From Antarcticimicrobium sp. (lineage in GTDB: Bacteria > Pseudomonadota > Alphaproteobacteria > Rhodobacterales > Rhodobacteraceae), in contig NZ_JARGPK010000068.1 in NCBI RefSeq assembly GCF_029212575.1, positions 1-40,327 on the forward strand: a stretch of 40,327 nucleotides of DNA, read 5' to 3'. Every line of letters starts with the position of its first letter. The first letter of the stretch is position 1. Under the pieces are notes generated by a model. That model saw only the letters and a program-made list of their open reading frames with translations. It did no database searches and was not told the origin of the DNA. Made by a program: the position numbers and the translations under genes. Positions 16,144 to 26,268 of this stretch are shown here, piece after piece.

Positions 16144-16860
16144 TTACCGCGCCGCCCAGTCGCGCAAGCTGGTTTCCAGATCGCCGTAGCCGGTATAGCG
16201 CCGCTCGAATTCGAGGCCGAGACGCGCGGCGCAGTCGCGGGCCTTTTCGGTCAGGGCGGGATCGTCGGTCTGGGCCTGGTAGACCAGTTTCGTGTAATTG
16301 CCGAAATAGCTCTCGCGCAGCTCCGGGTGCTGGTCGAGCCGGAGCGGCCCCCAGACAAAGGCGTCGAACTGCCGGACCAGAAAATCGGTCAGGTAAAAGG
16401 CGGTGGCCTCGTCATGGGCGGCGAACCGATCGTTGCCCTCGAAGAAGGAATAACAGTGCGGCCCCGCCACCATGTCGACGCCAAGGCGGTCGCAGGCGGA
16501 TTTGAGAAGCCCCCCGGTGCCACAATCGGCGTAGACCACGTGGATGGCGTCATAGCTGCGGCGATGCTCGGCCACGGCCGCCTCGACCGCCCCCGTGATC
16601 CGCTCGGGGTGGTTGTGCAGGATCGCCGGCAGGCAGGCCAGGTCGATGTGATCCCAGCCGTTGCGCCGCTTCAGGTCGAGGATTTCGCGCGCCAGAGCGC
16701 CGCAGGCCAGCAGCAGGATGCGCCCGGCCTTGCGCTCGGTCTTGTGATCAGGCGCGGCCAGCCCGGCCTCGGTCAGGCTGCGGTCGGACAGACCGGAATC
16801 GGGGCGCGGCAAGGTATAGGGTCGCCGCGCGGGGCGGCCGGCCGAGCGCCGGCGCACCAT
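16144..16860 (-). CDS. DUF1638 domain protein paired with a corrinoid protein
   Basis: The 238-residue protein matches my memory of DUF1638 proteins, with RILLLACGALAREIL, LPAILHNHPERI, HVVYADCGTGG and HCYSFFEGNDRF. It has several conserved Cys and His residues that could bind metal or cobalamin (CGALA, CLPA, DCGTGG, GPHCYSF). The start follows the stop of the corrinoid protein gene by only 2 bases, so the two are one transcription unit. Members of this family are often found near corrinoid methyltransferase components, which suggests a role in corrinoid-dependent methyl transfer. No activity is assigned. The basic first 40 residues (RRRSAGRPARRP) may not all be translated. Confidence 0.8.
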   Translation of the reverse strand: MVRRRSAGRPARRPYTLPRPDSGLSDRSLTEAGLAAPDHKTERKAGRILLLACGALAREILDLKRRNGWDHIDLACLPAILHNHPERITGAVEAAVAEHRRSYDAIHVVYADCGTGGLLKSACDRLGVDMVAGPHCYSFFEGNDRFAAHDEATAFYLTDFLVRQFDAFVWGPLRLDQHPELRESYFGNYTKLVYQAQTDDPALTEKARDCAARLGLEFERRYTGYGDLETSLRDWAAR

Positions 16861-16862
16861 GT

Positions 16863-17561
16863 TCAGGCGCTCATCGCGTTATGCTTGCGCGCGACATGGG
16901 CCTTTGCGGTTTCCACGGCAACCGCGGCGTCGCGGCAATAGGCATCGGCGCCGATGGCCTTGCCGAACTCCTCGTTCAGCGGCGCGCCGCCGACCAGGAC
17001 GATGTAATCGTTGCGGATGCCCTGTTCGACCAGCGTGTCGATTACCACCTTCATGTAGGGCATGGTGGTGGTCAGCAGCGCCGACATGCCCAGGATGTCG
17101 GCATCCTCGCGGTCCAGTGCCTCGAGATAGTTTTCCACCGGGTTGTTGATACCCAGATCGACCACCTCGAACCCGGCGCCCTCCATCATCATCGAGACGA
17201 GGTTCTTGCCGATGTCGTGGATGTCGCCCTTGACGGTCCCGATCACCATCTTGCCGACGCGCGGCGCGCCGGTTTCGGCCAAGAGCGGTTTCAGGATGGC
17301 CATGCCACCCTTCATCGCGTTGGCGGCCAGCAGCACCTCGGGGACGAACAGGATGCCGTCGCGGAAATCGTTGCCGACGATGGTCATGCCGCCGACCAGC
17401 GCCTCGGTCAGGACGCGGTAGGGCGCCCAGCCGCGTTCGAGCAGGATGTTCACGCCCTCCTCGATCTCTTCGCGGAGACCGTCGTAAAGGTCGTCGAACA
17501 TCTGCTGGACGAGTTCCTCGTCGTCGAGTTCGGAAAGGATGATTTCTTCTTCTTCGGACAT
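16863..17561 (-). CDS. Corrinoid (B12-binding) protein of methyltransferase/MetH type
   Basis: The 232-residue protein has a four-helix cap domain (about 10-100, with GMTIVGNDFRDGILFVPEVL) and a Rossmann-like B12-binding domain (about 104-225). The lower-ligand histidine H115 lies in GDIHDIGKN, followed by SALLTTTMPYM and VGGAPLNEEF. This is the cobalamin module of MetH and of MtbC/MttC-type corrinoid proteins. In roseobacters such stand-alone modules have been linked to a split methionine synthase, but the methyltransferase partners are not in this window. The start at 17561 has AAGGAA upstream. The frame continues open far upstream across the radical SAM gene, but that part is a shadow. The DUF1638 gene follows after 2 bases. 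Confidence 0.93.
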   Translation of the reverse strand: MSEEEEIILSELDDEELVQQMFDDLYDGLREEIEEGVNILLERGWAPYRVLTEALVGGMTIVGNDFRDGILFVPEVLLAANAMKGGMAILKPLLAETGAPRVGKMVIGTVKGDIHDIGKNLVSMMMEGAGFEVVDLGINNPVENYLEALDREDADILGMSALLTTTMPYMKVVIDTLVEQGIRNDYIVLVGGAPLNEEFGKAIGADAYCRDAAVAVETAKAHVARKHNAMSA

Positions 17562-17768
17562 GCGGCGGTGTTCCTTGACTGTCGGGATAATCCCGGTTGG
17601 TCCGTTTTTCTCTTTCTTGCCGGATGGGGGCGCGCGCACTTCGACAATTGCGACACCCGCGGCGCTGCAACCGACCATAGGGGTTAAAATGCGGAATTGA
17701 TAATGAGCATTTCGCAGGAAGATCATGGGGTGGTTGCATGTGTTCTTCTTTTGTTCCATGATCTGCCG

Positions 17769-18845
17769 ATGAGTTGCGAGAGTCCCATAGATACCGCCCG
17801 GCGCAGGGCGCGCGGCGCCGCCAGCAACCGGGCCGGGCGGTTCGACCTGGCCCGCAGCGAAGCGCATGACGGCTGGTCCGACCCCGAGCCGCCGCCGATC
17901 CGGACCGAGGTGCGCGACGAGGCGGTGCGCAGTGCGATCACCTACAACCGATCGCCCGATCTGCCGTTCGACCGCTCGGTGAACCCCTATCGCGGCTGCG
18001 AACACGGCTGCGTCTATTGTTTCGCGCGGCCAAGCCACGCCTACCTGGGGCTGTCGCCGGGGCTGGATTTCGAGACCCGTCTGCTGGCGCGTCCCGGCCT
18101 GCCCGAGATCCTGGCGCGCGAGCTGGGCGCGAAACGCTACAAGGTGGCCCCGATCGCCATCGGCACCAATACCGACCCCTATCAGCCGCTGGAGCGCGAC
18201 CGCGGCATCACCCGCGCTGTGCTGGAGGTGCTGGCGGCGTTCAACCACCCGGTCGCCATCGTCACCAAGGGCACGCTGATCGAACGCGACCTGGACATTC
18301 TCGCGCCGATGGCGGCCAGGGGGCTGGCGCGCGTCGGCGTCTCGGTGACGACGCTGGACGCCGGGTTGTCGCGCCGGATGGAGCCGCGGGCGCCGGCCCC
18401 GGCGCGGCGGCTGGAGAGCATTCGCAGGCTCACGTCCGCGGGGGTGCCGGTGCGGCTGATGACCTCGCCCGTCGTGCCGGGGCTGACCGATCACGAGATC
18501 GAGGCGCTGCTGGAGGAGGGGCGCGCGGCGGGCGCCGACGCGGCCAGCTGGATCATGTTGCGGCTGCCGCGCGAGGTATCGCCGCTGTGGCAGGAGTGGC
18601 TGGCCGAGCATGAACCGGGGCGGGCGGACAAGGTGATGGCCCGGCTGCGCGAGATGCACGGCGGGCGTGATTACGATCCGCGCTGGGGCCACCGGATGCG
18701 CGGCGAGGGGGAATATGCCGCGATGATCGGGCAACGGTTCAAGGCGGCGGCGCGCCGGGCCGGGCTGGACGGGGCGGTGCCGGCGCTGCGCTGCGATCTG
18801 TTCGCCGTGCCGCCGCGGCCGGGGGATCAATTGTCGCTGTTCTGA
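17769..18845 (+). CDS. PA0069-family radical SAM protein
   Basis: The 358-residue protein belongs to the COG1533 group of radical SAM proteins, related to spore photoproduct lyase. The [4Fe-4S] cysteines are C77, C81 and C84 in RGCEHGCVYCFARPSHAYLG. Further family features are GTNTDPYQPLER, VTKGTLIERDLD and MTSPVVPGLTD. The start at 17769 (MSCESPIDTARRRARG) matches the family N terminus but has no clear Shine-Dalgarno sequence. ATG 17703 would add 22 hydrophobic residues that look non-native. It is divergent from the corrinoid protein gene. It does not resemble the RamA-type corrinoid reactivator. The reaction is unknown. Confidence 0.9.
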   Translation: MSCESPIDTARRRARGAASNRAGRFDLARSEAHDGWSDPEPPPIRTEVRDEAVRSAITYNRSPDLPFDRSVNPYRGCEHGCVYCFARPSHAYLGLSPGLDFETRLLARPGLPEILARELGAKRYKVAPIAIGTNTDPYQPLERDRGITRAVLEVLAAFNHPVAIVTKGTLIERDLDILAPMAARGLARVGVSVTTLDAGLSRRMEPRAPAPARRLESIRRLTSAGVPVRLMTSPVVPGLTDHEIEALLEEGRAAGADAASWIMLRLPREVSPLWQEWLAEHEPGRADKVMARLREMHGGRDYDPRWGHRMRGEGEYAAMIGQRFKAAARRAGLDGAVPALRCDLFAVPPRPGDQLSLF

Positions 18846-18910
18846 ACCGGCGGCTTGATCCCGCGTCCGGAGGGGGTCACAAACGGTCGAACGGGAACGG
18901 GAGGGCAGGG

Positions 18911-19510
18911 ATGGTCGATTGGGATCAACGGTTCGCGCGGTCGGGGTATCTGTTCGGCACCGAGCCGGCGGCGTTCCTGCGCGCGCAGGCCGGGGGGCTG
19001 GCGCCGGGTTCGCGGGTGCTCTGCGTTGCGGATGGCGAGGGGCGTAACTCGTCCTACCTCGCCGGGTTGGGACACCGGGTGACGGCCTTTGATGCCTCGG
19101 GCGTGGCGCTGGACAAGGCCCGCGCGCTGGCGGTGGAGCGGGGCGTTTCGGTGGATTTCGTCCAGTCGGGAATCGAGGACTGGGACTGGTCGCGGACCCA
19201 TGACGCGGTGGTGGGCGCGTTCATCCAGTTCGCGCCGCCCGAATTGCGTGACCGGCTGTTCGGCTGGATGGCGCAGGCGGTGGCGCCGGGGGGGCTTTTG
19301 CTGTTGCACGGCTATGCGCCGCGGCAGGTGGAATACGGCACCGGCGGGCCGCCACGTGCCGTCAACATGTACACCGAGGATCTGCTGCGCGCCGCCTATG
19401 ACGGATGGGAGATCCTGCGGCTGGAGGATTACGACGCGGAGATCGACGAGGGGCCGGGGCATTCCGGCCTGTCGGCGCTGGTGGATCTGGTGGCGCGGAA
19501 GCCGGGGTGA
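18911..19510 (+). CDS. Class I SAM-dependent methyltransferase
   Basis: The 199-residue cytoplasmic protein has the Rossmann SAM-binding motif I VLCVADGEGRNSSYLAGLG (about 37-55), an acidic end of strand 2 (VTAFDAS), and the motif IV/post region VVGAFIQFAPPELRDRLF. The N terminus WDQRFARSGYLFGTEPAAFL is typical of the TehB/thiopurine methyltransferase-like group. The substrate cannot be inferred. The start follows GGGAGGG about 8 bases upstream. It lies 65 bases after the radical SAM gene on the same strand and is convergent with tkt. Confidence 0.88.
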   Translation: MVDWDQRFARSGYLFGTEPAAFLRAQAGGLAPGSRVLCVADGEGRNSSYLAGLGHRVTAFDASGVALDKARALAVERGVSVDFVQSGIEDWDWSRTHDAVVGAFIQFAPPELRDRLFGWMAQAVAPGGLLLLHGYAPRQVEYGTGGPPRAVNMYTEDLLRAAYDGWEILRLEDYDAEIDEGPGHSGLSALVDLVARKPG

Positions 19511-19614
19511 GATCGCTTAGCACCGACCCGGACTGTGTCGCTGAGGGCCGCGCCCCCCCGGGGGGAGGGTCGGGCACGGCCCAATGGCCGGGCAACAACA
19601 GGTCAGAGGAAGAA

Positions 19615-19637
19615 CTGAAAAGAGGCGCCAAAGCGCC
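19615..19637 (-). terminator. Rho-independent terminator of tkt
   Basis: Read on the minus strand, the stem GGCGC-TTTG-GCGCC (19624-19637) is followed by TCTTTTC. It lies about 30 bases after the tkt stop. On the plus strand the following bases are CCTTTCC, so it may weakly serve the methyltransferase gene too. Confidence 0.7.
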
Positions 19638-19664
19638 CCTTTCCTTGCCCTTGATCGTGCCGGC

Positions 19665-21689
19665 CTATTTGCCTAGCAGCGCCTTGACCTTGTCCGCCAA
19701 GGCCTCGGCCGTGATGCCGAACTTCTCGTAGAGCACCTCGGCAGGGGCCGAGGCGCCGAAGCTCGTCATGCCGACGAAATCGGCCTTGCCCTCGCGGCCG
19801 CGCTCGCCCAGCAGCCAGCGGTCCCAGCCGCCGGCGCGGACCGCCGCCTCGACGCCCACGCGCACGGGCCCCGCCGGCAGCACCTTGCGGCGATAGGCCT
19901 CGTCCTGGTCTGCGAAAAGCTCCATGCAGGGCATCGAAACGACCCGGGTGCCGATCCCCGCCGCCTGCAACTGGTCACGCGCGGCCAGCGCGATGGACAC
20001 CTCGGAGCCGGTGGCGATCAGGATCGCCTCGCGCTTGCCCGTCGCTTCGGCGAGCACATAGGCACCCTGTGCGGTCAGGTTGTTCATCTTGTGCTCCACC
20101 CGCACCGTCGGCAGCCCCTGCCGGGTCAGCGACAGCACGCTGGGCGTTTCCTTGGAGGTCAGGGCGAGTTCCCAGGCCTCCGCGGTCTCCACCGTGTCGG
20201 CGGGGCGGAAGACATAGGTGTTGGGCGTCGCGCGCGAAATCGCCAGATGCTCCACCGGCTGATGGGTCGGGCCATCCTCTCCCAGCCCGATGCTGTCATG
20301 GGTCATGACGAAGACGGTCGGGATGCGCATCAGCGCCGCCAGGCGCATCGCGGGACGGGCGTAGTCGGTGAAGGCCATGAAGGTGCCGCCGTAGGGGCGG
20401 ACCCCGCCGTGCAGCGCCATACCGTTCATCGCCGCCGCCATGCCGTGTTCGCGGATGCCCCAGTGGATGTAGCGCCCCTTGCGGTTCTCGGGCAGGAACA
20501 CGCCCAGATCGCCGGTCTTGGTGTTGTTCGAGCCGGTCAGGTCGGCTGAGCCGCCGACGGTCTCGGGCAGGATCGGGTTGACCAGCTCCAGCACCATTTC
20601 CGAGCTTTTGCGCGTGGCCAGCTTGTGCTGGGCCTCGCTTGCCTGTTTCTTGAGCGCGCGGATGGTGCCGGACAGGCGCTTGGGCACGTCCAGCGCGTAG
20701 GCGCGGGTGAACTCGGCCTGACGGCGTTCGGAAAGACCGTCGAAACGAACCTGCCAGTTGGCGCGTTCGACCGCGCCGCGCTGACCGATCTGTTCCCATT
20801 CCGCCTTGATCGTGTCGGGGATGTTGAACGGGGCGGCGGTCCAGCCATAGGCGGATTTGGCATCCTCGATCAGCTTGGCGTCGGTCAGCGCACCGTGCCC
20901 CTTGGAGGTGTCCTGCGCCGAGGAGCCTAGCGCGATATGCGTCTTGCAGGCGATCATCGAGGGCTTGCGGCTGGCCTTGGCCTTGTCCAGCGCGATGTCG
21001 ATCGCCACGGGGTCGTGGCCGTCGATCTCCTGCACGTGCCAGCCCGAGGCGCGGAACCGTTGCAACTGGTCGGTGCTGTCGGCGATGTCGACGGTGCCGT
21101 CGATAGTGATGTTGTTGTTGTCCCACAGCACGATCAGCTTGCCCAGGCGCTGGCGGCCGGCAAAGGTGATCGCCTCCTGGCTGATGCCCTCCATCAGGCA
21201 GCCGTCGCCGGCGATGACATAGGTGTGGTGATCGACGACCTTCTTGCCATAGCGGGCGCGCTGGATCTCCTCGGCCATGGCGAATCCGACGGCGTTGGCG
21301 ATGCCCTGTCCGAGCGGGCCGGTTGTGGTCTCGATCCCCGGCGCATGGCCGTATTCGGGGTGACCGGCGGTGATCGCGCCCCACTGGCGGAAGTTCTTGA
21401 TCTGCTCCAGCGTCATCTCCGGATAGCCGGTGAGATAGAGCAGCGAATAGAGCAGCATCGAGCCGTGGCCCGCCGACAGGATGAAACGGTCACGGTCGGG
21501 CCAGTCGGGCGCGGCGGCGTCGAACTTCAGGTGCTTTTCGTACAGGACGGTGGCGACATCGGCCATGCCCATCGGCATGCCGGAATGGCCGGAGTTCGCG
21601 GCGGCGACGGCATCCAGCGTCAGCGTGCGGATCGCAGCGGCTTTGTTCCAGTGATCGGGATGGGCGGTGCGCAGGGCGGTCAAATCCAC
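19665..21689 (-). CDS. tkt: Transketolase
   Basis: This thiamine-diphosphate enzyme moves two-carbon units between sugar phosphates in the pentose phosphate pathway, and in the Calvin cycle where one exists. The 674-residue protein has normal length. Motifs visible are [14 protein letters not shown] near 33-46, the thiamine-diphosphate motif [13 protein letters not shown]...WDNN, the pyrimidine-binding domain with [14 protein letters not shown], and the transketolase signature [14 protein letters not shown]. The C-terminal domain is complete. It reads alone on the minus strand with its own terminator, divergent from the coiled-coil/zapA pair. No other pentose phosphate gene is in the window. 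Confidence 0.97.
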   Translation of the reverse strand: MDLTALRTAHPDHWNKAAAIRTLTLDAVAAANSGHSGMPMGMADVATVLYEKHLKFDAAAPDWPDRDRFILSAGHGSMLLYSLLYLTGYPEMTLEQIKNFRQWGAITAGHPEYGHAPGIETTTGPLGQGIANAVGFAMAEEIQRARYGKKVVDHHTYVIAGDGCLMEGISQEAITFAGRQRLGKLIVLWDNNNITIDGTVDIADSTDQLQRFRASGWHVQEIDGHDPVAIDIALDKAKASRKPSMIACKTHIALGSSAQDTSKGHGALTDAKLIEDAKSAYGWTAAPFNIPDTIKAEWEQIGQRGAVERANWQVRFDGLSERRQAEFTRAYALDVPKRLSGTIRALKKQASEAQHKLATRKSSEMVLELVNPILPETVGGSADLTGSNNTKTGDLGVFLPENRKGRYIHWGIREHGMAAAMNGMALHGGVRPYGGTFMAFTDYARPAMRLAALMRIPTVFVMTHDSIGLGEDGPTHQPVEHLAISRATPNTYVFRPADTVETAEAWELALTSKETPSVLSLTRQGLPTVRVEHKMNNLTAQGAYVLAEATGKREAILIATGSEVSIALAARDQLQAAGIGTRVVSMPCMELFADQDEAYRRKVLPAGPVRVGVEAAVRAGGWDRWLLGERGREGKADFVGMTSFGASAPAEVLYEKFGITAEALADKVKALLGK

Positions 21690-21946
21690 GAGTGTTTCCT
21701 CTGGCGTTGCTGGCAGATAGGCTGCTCAATACCAGCCGGGGGTCAAAGATCAAGCTTGGGTGGGGCGGGATCCGCCGCGCACTTAAGGTCTGGCGTCCAA
21801 GTGCTTGAAACCAAAGGGGGGGCATTTTCCCAAAGGTTTCGGTAGACTGGTTTGCAACCGGCCGCCGGCGCGATTCGGGGTGGCGGAGGCCGCCCGGTGC
21901 GGGTCCGGAAACGTGGTGGAACCAACCGCATGAAAAGGTAAGGGGC

Positions 21947-22636
21947 ATGAGCCAGTTAGAGGAATTAGAGAGCCGGATCACGGCCGCGATGGAGCGGATA
22001 CAGGCCGGGCTGGGCACGTTGTCGGAGCAGGCCGAACGCAGGGTGGAGGCGCACCAGCAGGCCGATGCGAATCTGGTCGAGGCGCTGGAAGAGGAAAAAC
22101 TGGTCACGGCCCAGTTCGAGGAACGCCTGAGACGGACCAAGGCCAAGCACGCCGAGGAAATCGAGGCGCTGAGGGCGCAGATCGGCGATGCCGGCGCGGT
22201 CGAGGGGTTGCGCGCCGAGATCGAGGCGTTGAAGGCCCGGCTTGCCGATACCGGGGAAACCGATGCGTTGGCGGAGGAGGTTCAGCGGCTCAAGGCGGAA
22301 CTTGCCGAGCGCGACCAGTCCAACCAGGCCGGGGCAGAGGCCGAGATGCTGAAGGTGCAACTGGAAAAACAGGCCGAGGCCACCGCCCGGCTCGACATGG
22401 ACGTGCAGCGCCTGCGCCAGTCCAACGAGCGATTGCGCGCGGTCAATGCGGACCTGCGCGAGGCGAACCAGGCCGCGGTGGGCGAACCCAGCCTGATCAA
22501 CCGGGCGATGCTGGCCGAACTCGAAGGGCTGCGCGCCACCCGTGCCACCGACGCGGCCGAGGCCGGTGCCATCCTGGCCCGGCTGGAACCCTTGCTGACC
22601 AATGCCCAGAATCTGCCGGAAGGGGAGGATGAATGA
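21947..22636 (+). CDS. Coiled-coil protein of unknown function, coupled to zapA
   Basis: The 229-residue protein is almost entirely alpha-helical coiled coil. Heptad-rich, Glu/Ala/Leu/Arg-rich sequence runs from about residue 2 to 165 (EEIEALRAQIGDAGAVEG, EVQRLKAELAERDQ), then a shorter helical C terminus containing LINRAMLAELEGLRATR. There is no signal peptide or membrane helix. The stop overlaps the zapA start (ATGA), so translation is coupled. This suggests a role with ZapA at the division site, but no family name is recognised. The ATG at 21947 follows AAGGTAAGGGG. Confidence 0.82.
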   Translation: MSQLEELESRITAAMERIQAGLGTLSEQAERRVEAHQQADANLVEALEEEKLVTAQFEERLRRTKAKHAEEIEALRAQIGDAGAVEGLRAEIEALKARLADTGETDALAEEVQRLKAELAERDQSNQAGAEAEMLKVQLEKQAEATARLDMDVQRLRQSNERLRAVNADLREANQAAVGEPSLINRAMLAELEGLRATRATDAAEAGAILARLEPLLTNAQNLPEGEDE

Positions 22637-23031
22637 TGCCCGAAGTGACCATTCATATCGGCGGGCGCGACTTCGAAGTGTCCTGCCAGGAGGGCGAGGA
22701 GAGCTTTCTGCACTCGGCCGCCAAGATGCTCGACGAAGAGGCGCGGGTGCTGTCGGACCAGATCGGCCGCATACCTGAGGGGCGGATGCTGTTGATGGCC
22801 GGGCTGATGCTGGCCGACAAGACCGCCGCGGTCGAGGACCGGATCAAGGAGGTCGAGGCGCAACTGGCCGAATGCACGGGCGAGCTGGCGCGTCTGCGCG
22901 ACGTCCCGGCGCCGGAGGCGGAACGGATCGAGGTGCCGGTTGTGCCGGATTCCGTCACCGAGACCCTGGCGGAACTGGCGGCGCGCGCCGAGGCGCTGGC
23001 CGCCGAGGTCGAGGAGAAGGCCGCCAGTTGA
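22633..23031 (+). CDS. zapA: Cell division protein ZapA
   Basis: ZapA binds FtsZ and bundles its filaments at the division ring. The 132-residue protein has an N-terminal globular domain (about 3-60, VTIHIGGRDFEVSCQEGEE, then FLHSAAKMLDEEA) and a C-terminal helix/coiled coil used for dimerisation (RMLLMAGLMLADKTAAVED, KEVEAQLAECTGELARL). It is longer than E. coli ZapA, as usual in alphaproteobacteria. Two consecutive ATG codons (22633, 22636) follow AGGGGAGG inside the end of the coiled-coil gene. A strong terminator follows. Confidence 0.9.
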   Translation: MMPEVTIHIGGRDFEVSCQEGEESFLHSAAKMLDEEARVLSDQIGRIPEGRMLLMAGLMLADKTAAVEDRIKEVEAQLAECTGELARLRDVPAPEAERIEVPVVPDSVTETLAELAARAEALAAEVEEKAAS

Positions 23032-23054
23032 CCGGTGGGCATTACAGACATGAA

Positions 23055-23078
23055 AAAGGGGGCCGGCGGGCCCCCTTT
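23055..23078. terminator. Bidirectional rho-independent terminator between zapA and grxD
   Basis: A perfect 10-bp stem AAAGGGGGCC/GGCCCCCTTT around loop GGCG is followed by GGTTTTC on the plus strand and TTC after the T run on the minus strand. It lies 24 bases after the zapA stop and 37 bases from the grxD stop, so it can end both convergent units. Confidence 0.88.
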
Positions 23079-23114
23079 GGTTTTCGATCCGATCGGCGTG
23101 CGTCCCTGGACGCC

Positions 23115-23477
23115 TCAGCCGTTGGCTTCGCGGATCTTGTCGGCGGCGTCCTTGTCGTAGGTCACGCCCTTGTCTTCAAAGAGTTTGTCCAGCTCGCCCG
23201 AGAGCGTCATCTCGGTGATGATGTCGCAGCCGCCGACGAACTCGCCCTTGACGTAGAGTTGCGGGATGGTCGGCCAGTCCGAGAAATCCTTGATGCCCTG
23301 GCGGATGTCGTCATCGGCCAGTACATTCACATCGGCGAAATTCACGCCCATGTAGTTGAGCACCCCGGCCACGCGGCTGGAGAATCCGCATTGCGGCATG
23401 TCCTTGGTGCCCTTCATGTAGAGCACGACGTCGTTGGCGGTGATGATGTCCTGGATGCGGTTTGCTGCGTCGGTCAT
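23115..23477 (-). CDS. grxD: Monothiol glutaredoxin Grx4 (GrxD)
   Basis: This CGFS-type monothiol glutaredoxin carries a [2Fe-2S] cluster with glutathione and works with BolA in Fe-S trafficking and iron sensing. The 120-residue protein shows [13 protein letters not shown] with C30, WPTIPQLY (glutathione site TIP) and GGCDIITEM. It is the last gene of the purL-bolA-grxD group on the minus strand, 32 bases after bolA. The conserved neighbourhood with bolA fits the known physical partnership of the two proteins. Confidence 0.97.
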   Translation of the reverse strand: MTDAANRIQDIITANDVVLYMKGTKDMPQCGFSSRVAGVLNYMGVNFADVNVLADDDIRQGIKDFSDWPTIPQLYVKGEFVGGCDIITEMTLSGELDKLFEDKGVTYDKDAADKIREANG

Positions 23478-23509
23478 GTGTCTGTCTCCGTGGAGGTGGG
23501 GCGCCGGGG

Positions 23510-23752
23510 TCAGTCCGGTGCCTTGGTGGTCAGGGCCAGCGCGTGCAATTCGCCCTGGGCGCCGTCCATCTTTCCCTTGAGCGCGGCATAGACCGCGCGC
23601 TGCTGCTGAACCCGGTTCTGGCCGCGAAAGCTTTCGTCGATCACTTCGGCGGCATAGTGGTTTCCGTCGCCGGCCAGGTCCGTGATGGTGACCTTGGCGC
23701 CGGGAAAGGCGGTGCGGATCAGTGTTTCGATTTCATGGGCCTGAATCGCCAT
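23510..23752 (-). CDS. bolA: BolA/IbaG family iron-metabolism protein
   Basis: This small 80-residue BolA-type protein forms a [2Fe-2S]-bridged heterodimer with monothiol glutaredoxin. The class II KH-like fold motifs are present: [25 protein letters not shown] at the N terminus (loop with the candidate ligand His32) and GELHALAL at the C terminus with the invariant His70. The start at 23752 has GGAGACA upstream. The longer upstream frame to 23821 is not family-like. It lies between purL and grxD on the same strand. The exact subfamily (BolA1 versus IbaG) is not resolved. Confidence 0.92.
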   Translation of the reverse strand: MAIQAHEIETLIRTAFPGAKVTITDLAGDGNHYAAEVIDESFRGQNRVQQQRAVYAALKGKMDGAQGELHALALTTKAPD

Positions 23753-23832
23753 GCGGGGTGTCTCCTGTTGGTCTTGCTCCAGATGTAGGACGCCCGCGGG
23801 AAACGTGCAAGCAGCCTGCACGTATTCCGGCG

Positions 23833-25992
<2,160 letters not shown>

Positions 25993-26098
25993 CGCTTGGG
26001 CATCTCCGCATGGCGTGGTTTGCGCTGTAATAGGGCAACGCCCGGTTGGGGAAAAGGGTCAAGCGCGCGGGGCCGGAATCTGGGGAAGGGCCCCGGAC

Positions 26099-26128
26099 AA
26101 AAAAAGAGGCCGAGCACTAAGCTCGGCC
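26099..26128 (-). terminator. Strong rho-independent terminator downstream of the LysR gene
   Basis: On the minus strand an 8-bp stem GGCCGAGC/GCTCGGCC with loop TTAGT is followed by TC and seven T residues. It lies 140 bases after the LysR stop, giving that mRNA a long 3'UTR, and about 100 bases upstream of the purL start on the same strand. Confidence 0.9.
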
Positions 26129-26268
26129 ATAGTCCAACAGGGAGGTATGAAGATGATGCGCAACTGGGCAGCATCGCCTTCGAGTGGTCATTTAGGGATC
26201 ACAACGTGAACGATCAAGAGCAATCATGCCGCAAGTGCAGCATGACTGTCATGAGGTCAGTGCATAGC
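26099..26268 (-). ncRNA. Candidate 3'UTR-derived small RNA with anti-Shine-Dalgarno segment
   Basis: The 170-base 3'UTR of the LysR gene ends in an intrinsic terminator. Ten bases before the terminator stem it contains ACCTCCCT (complement of 26139-26146), which is complementary to Shine-Dalgarno sequences. A CU-rich anti-SD loop next to a terminator hairpin resembles Rhodobacter stress-induced small RNAs with CCUCCUCCC motifs. On the opposite strand the same bases form a near-perfect Shine-Dalgarno (AGGGAGGT) before a 20-codon frame (26147-26209). A leader-peptide-like plus-strand gene is the alternative. The terminator orientation favours the minus strand. No transcript evidence is available. 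Confidence 0.4.

Noticed and set aside
17562-18830. N-terminal extension of the corrinoid protein frame across the radical SAM gene
   Set aside because: The corrinoid protein has a good start and Shine-Dalgarno sequence at 17561. The upstream part is the antisense of the radical SAM gene.
19553-19565. C7G6 palindrome after the methyltransferase gene as a terminator
   Set aside because: No T tract follows on either strand and there is no real loop. It may simply be a GC run.
23032-23114. 6S RNA gene downstream of zapA, as in many proteobacteria
   Set aside because: The gap is only 83 bases and is mostly taken up by the bidirectional terminator. There is no room for a 6S RNA.
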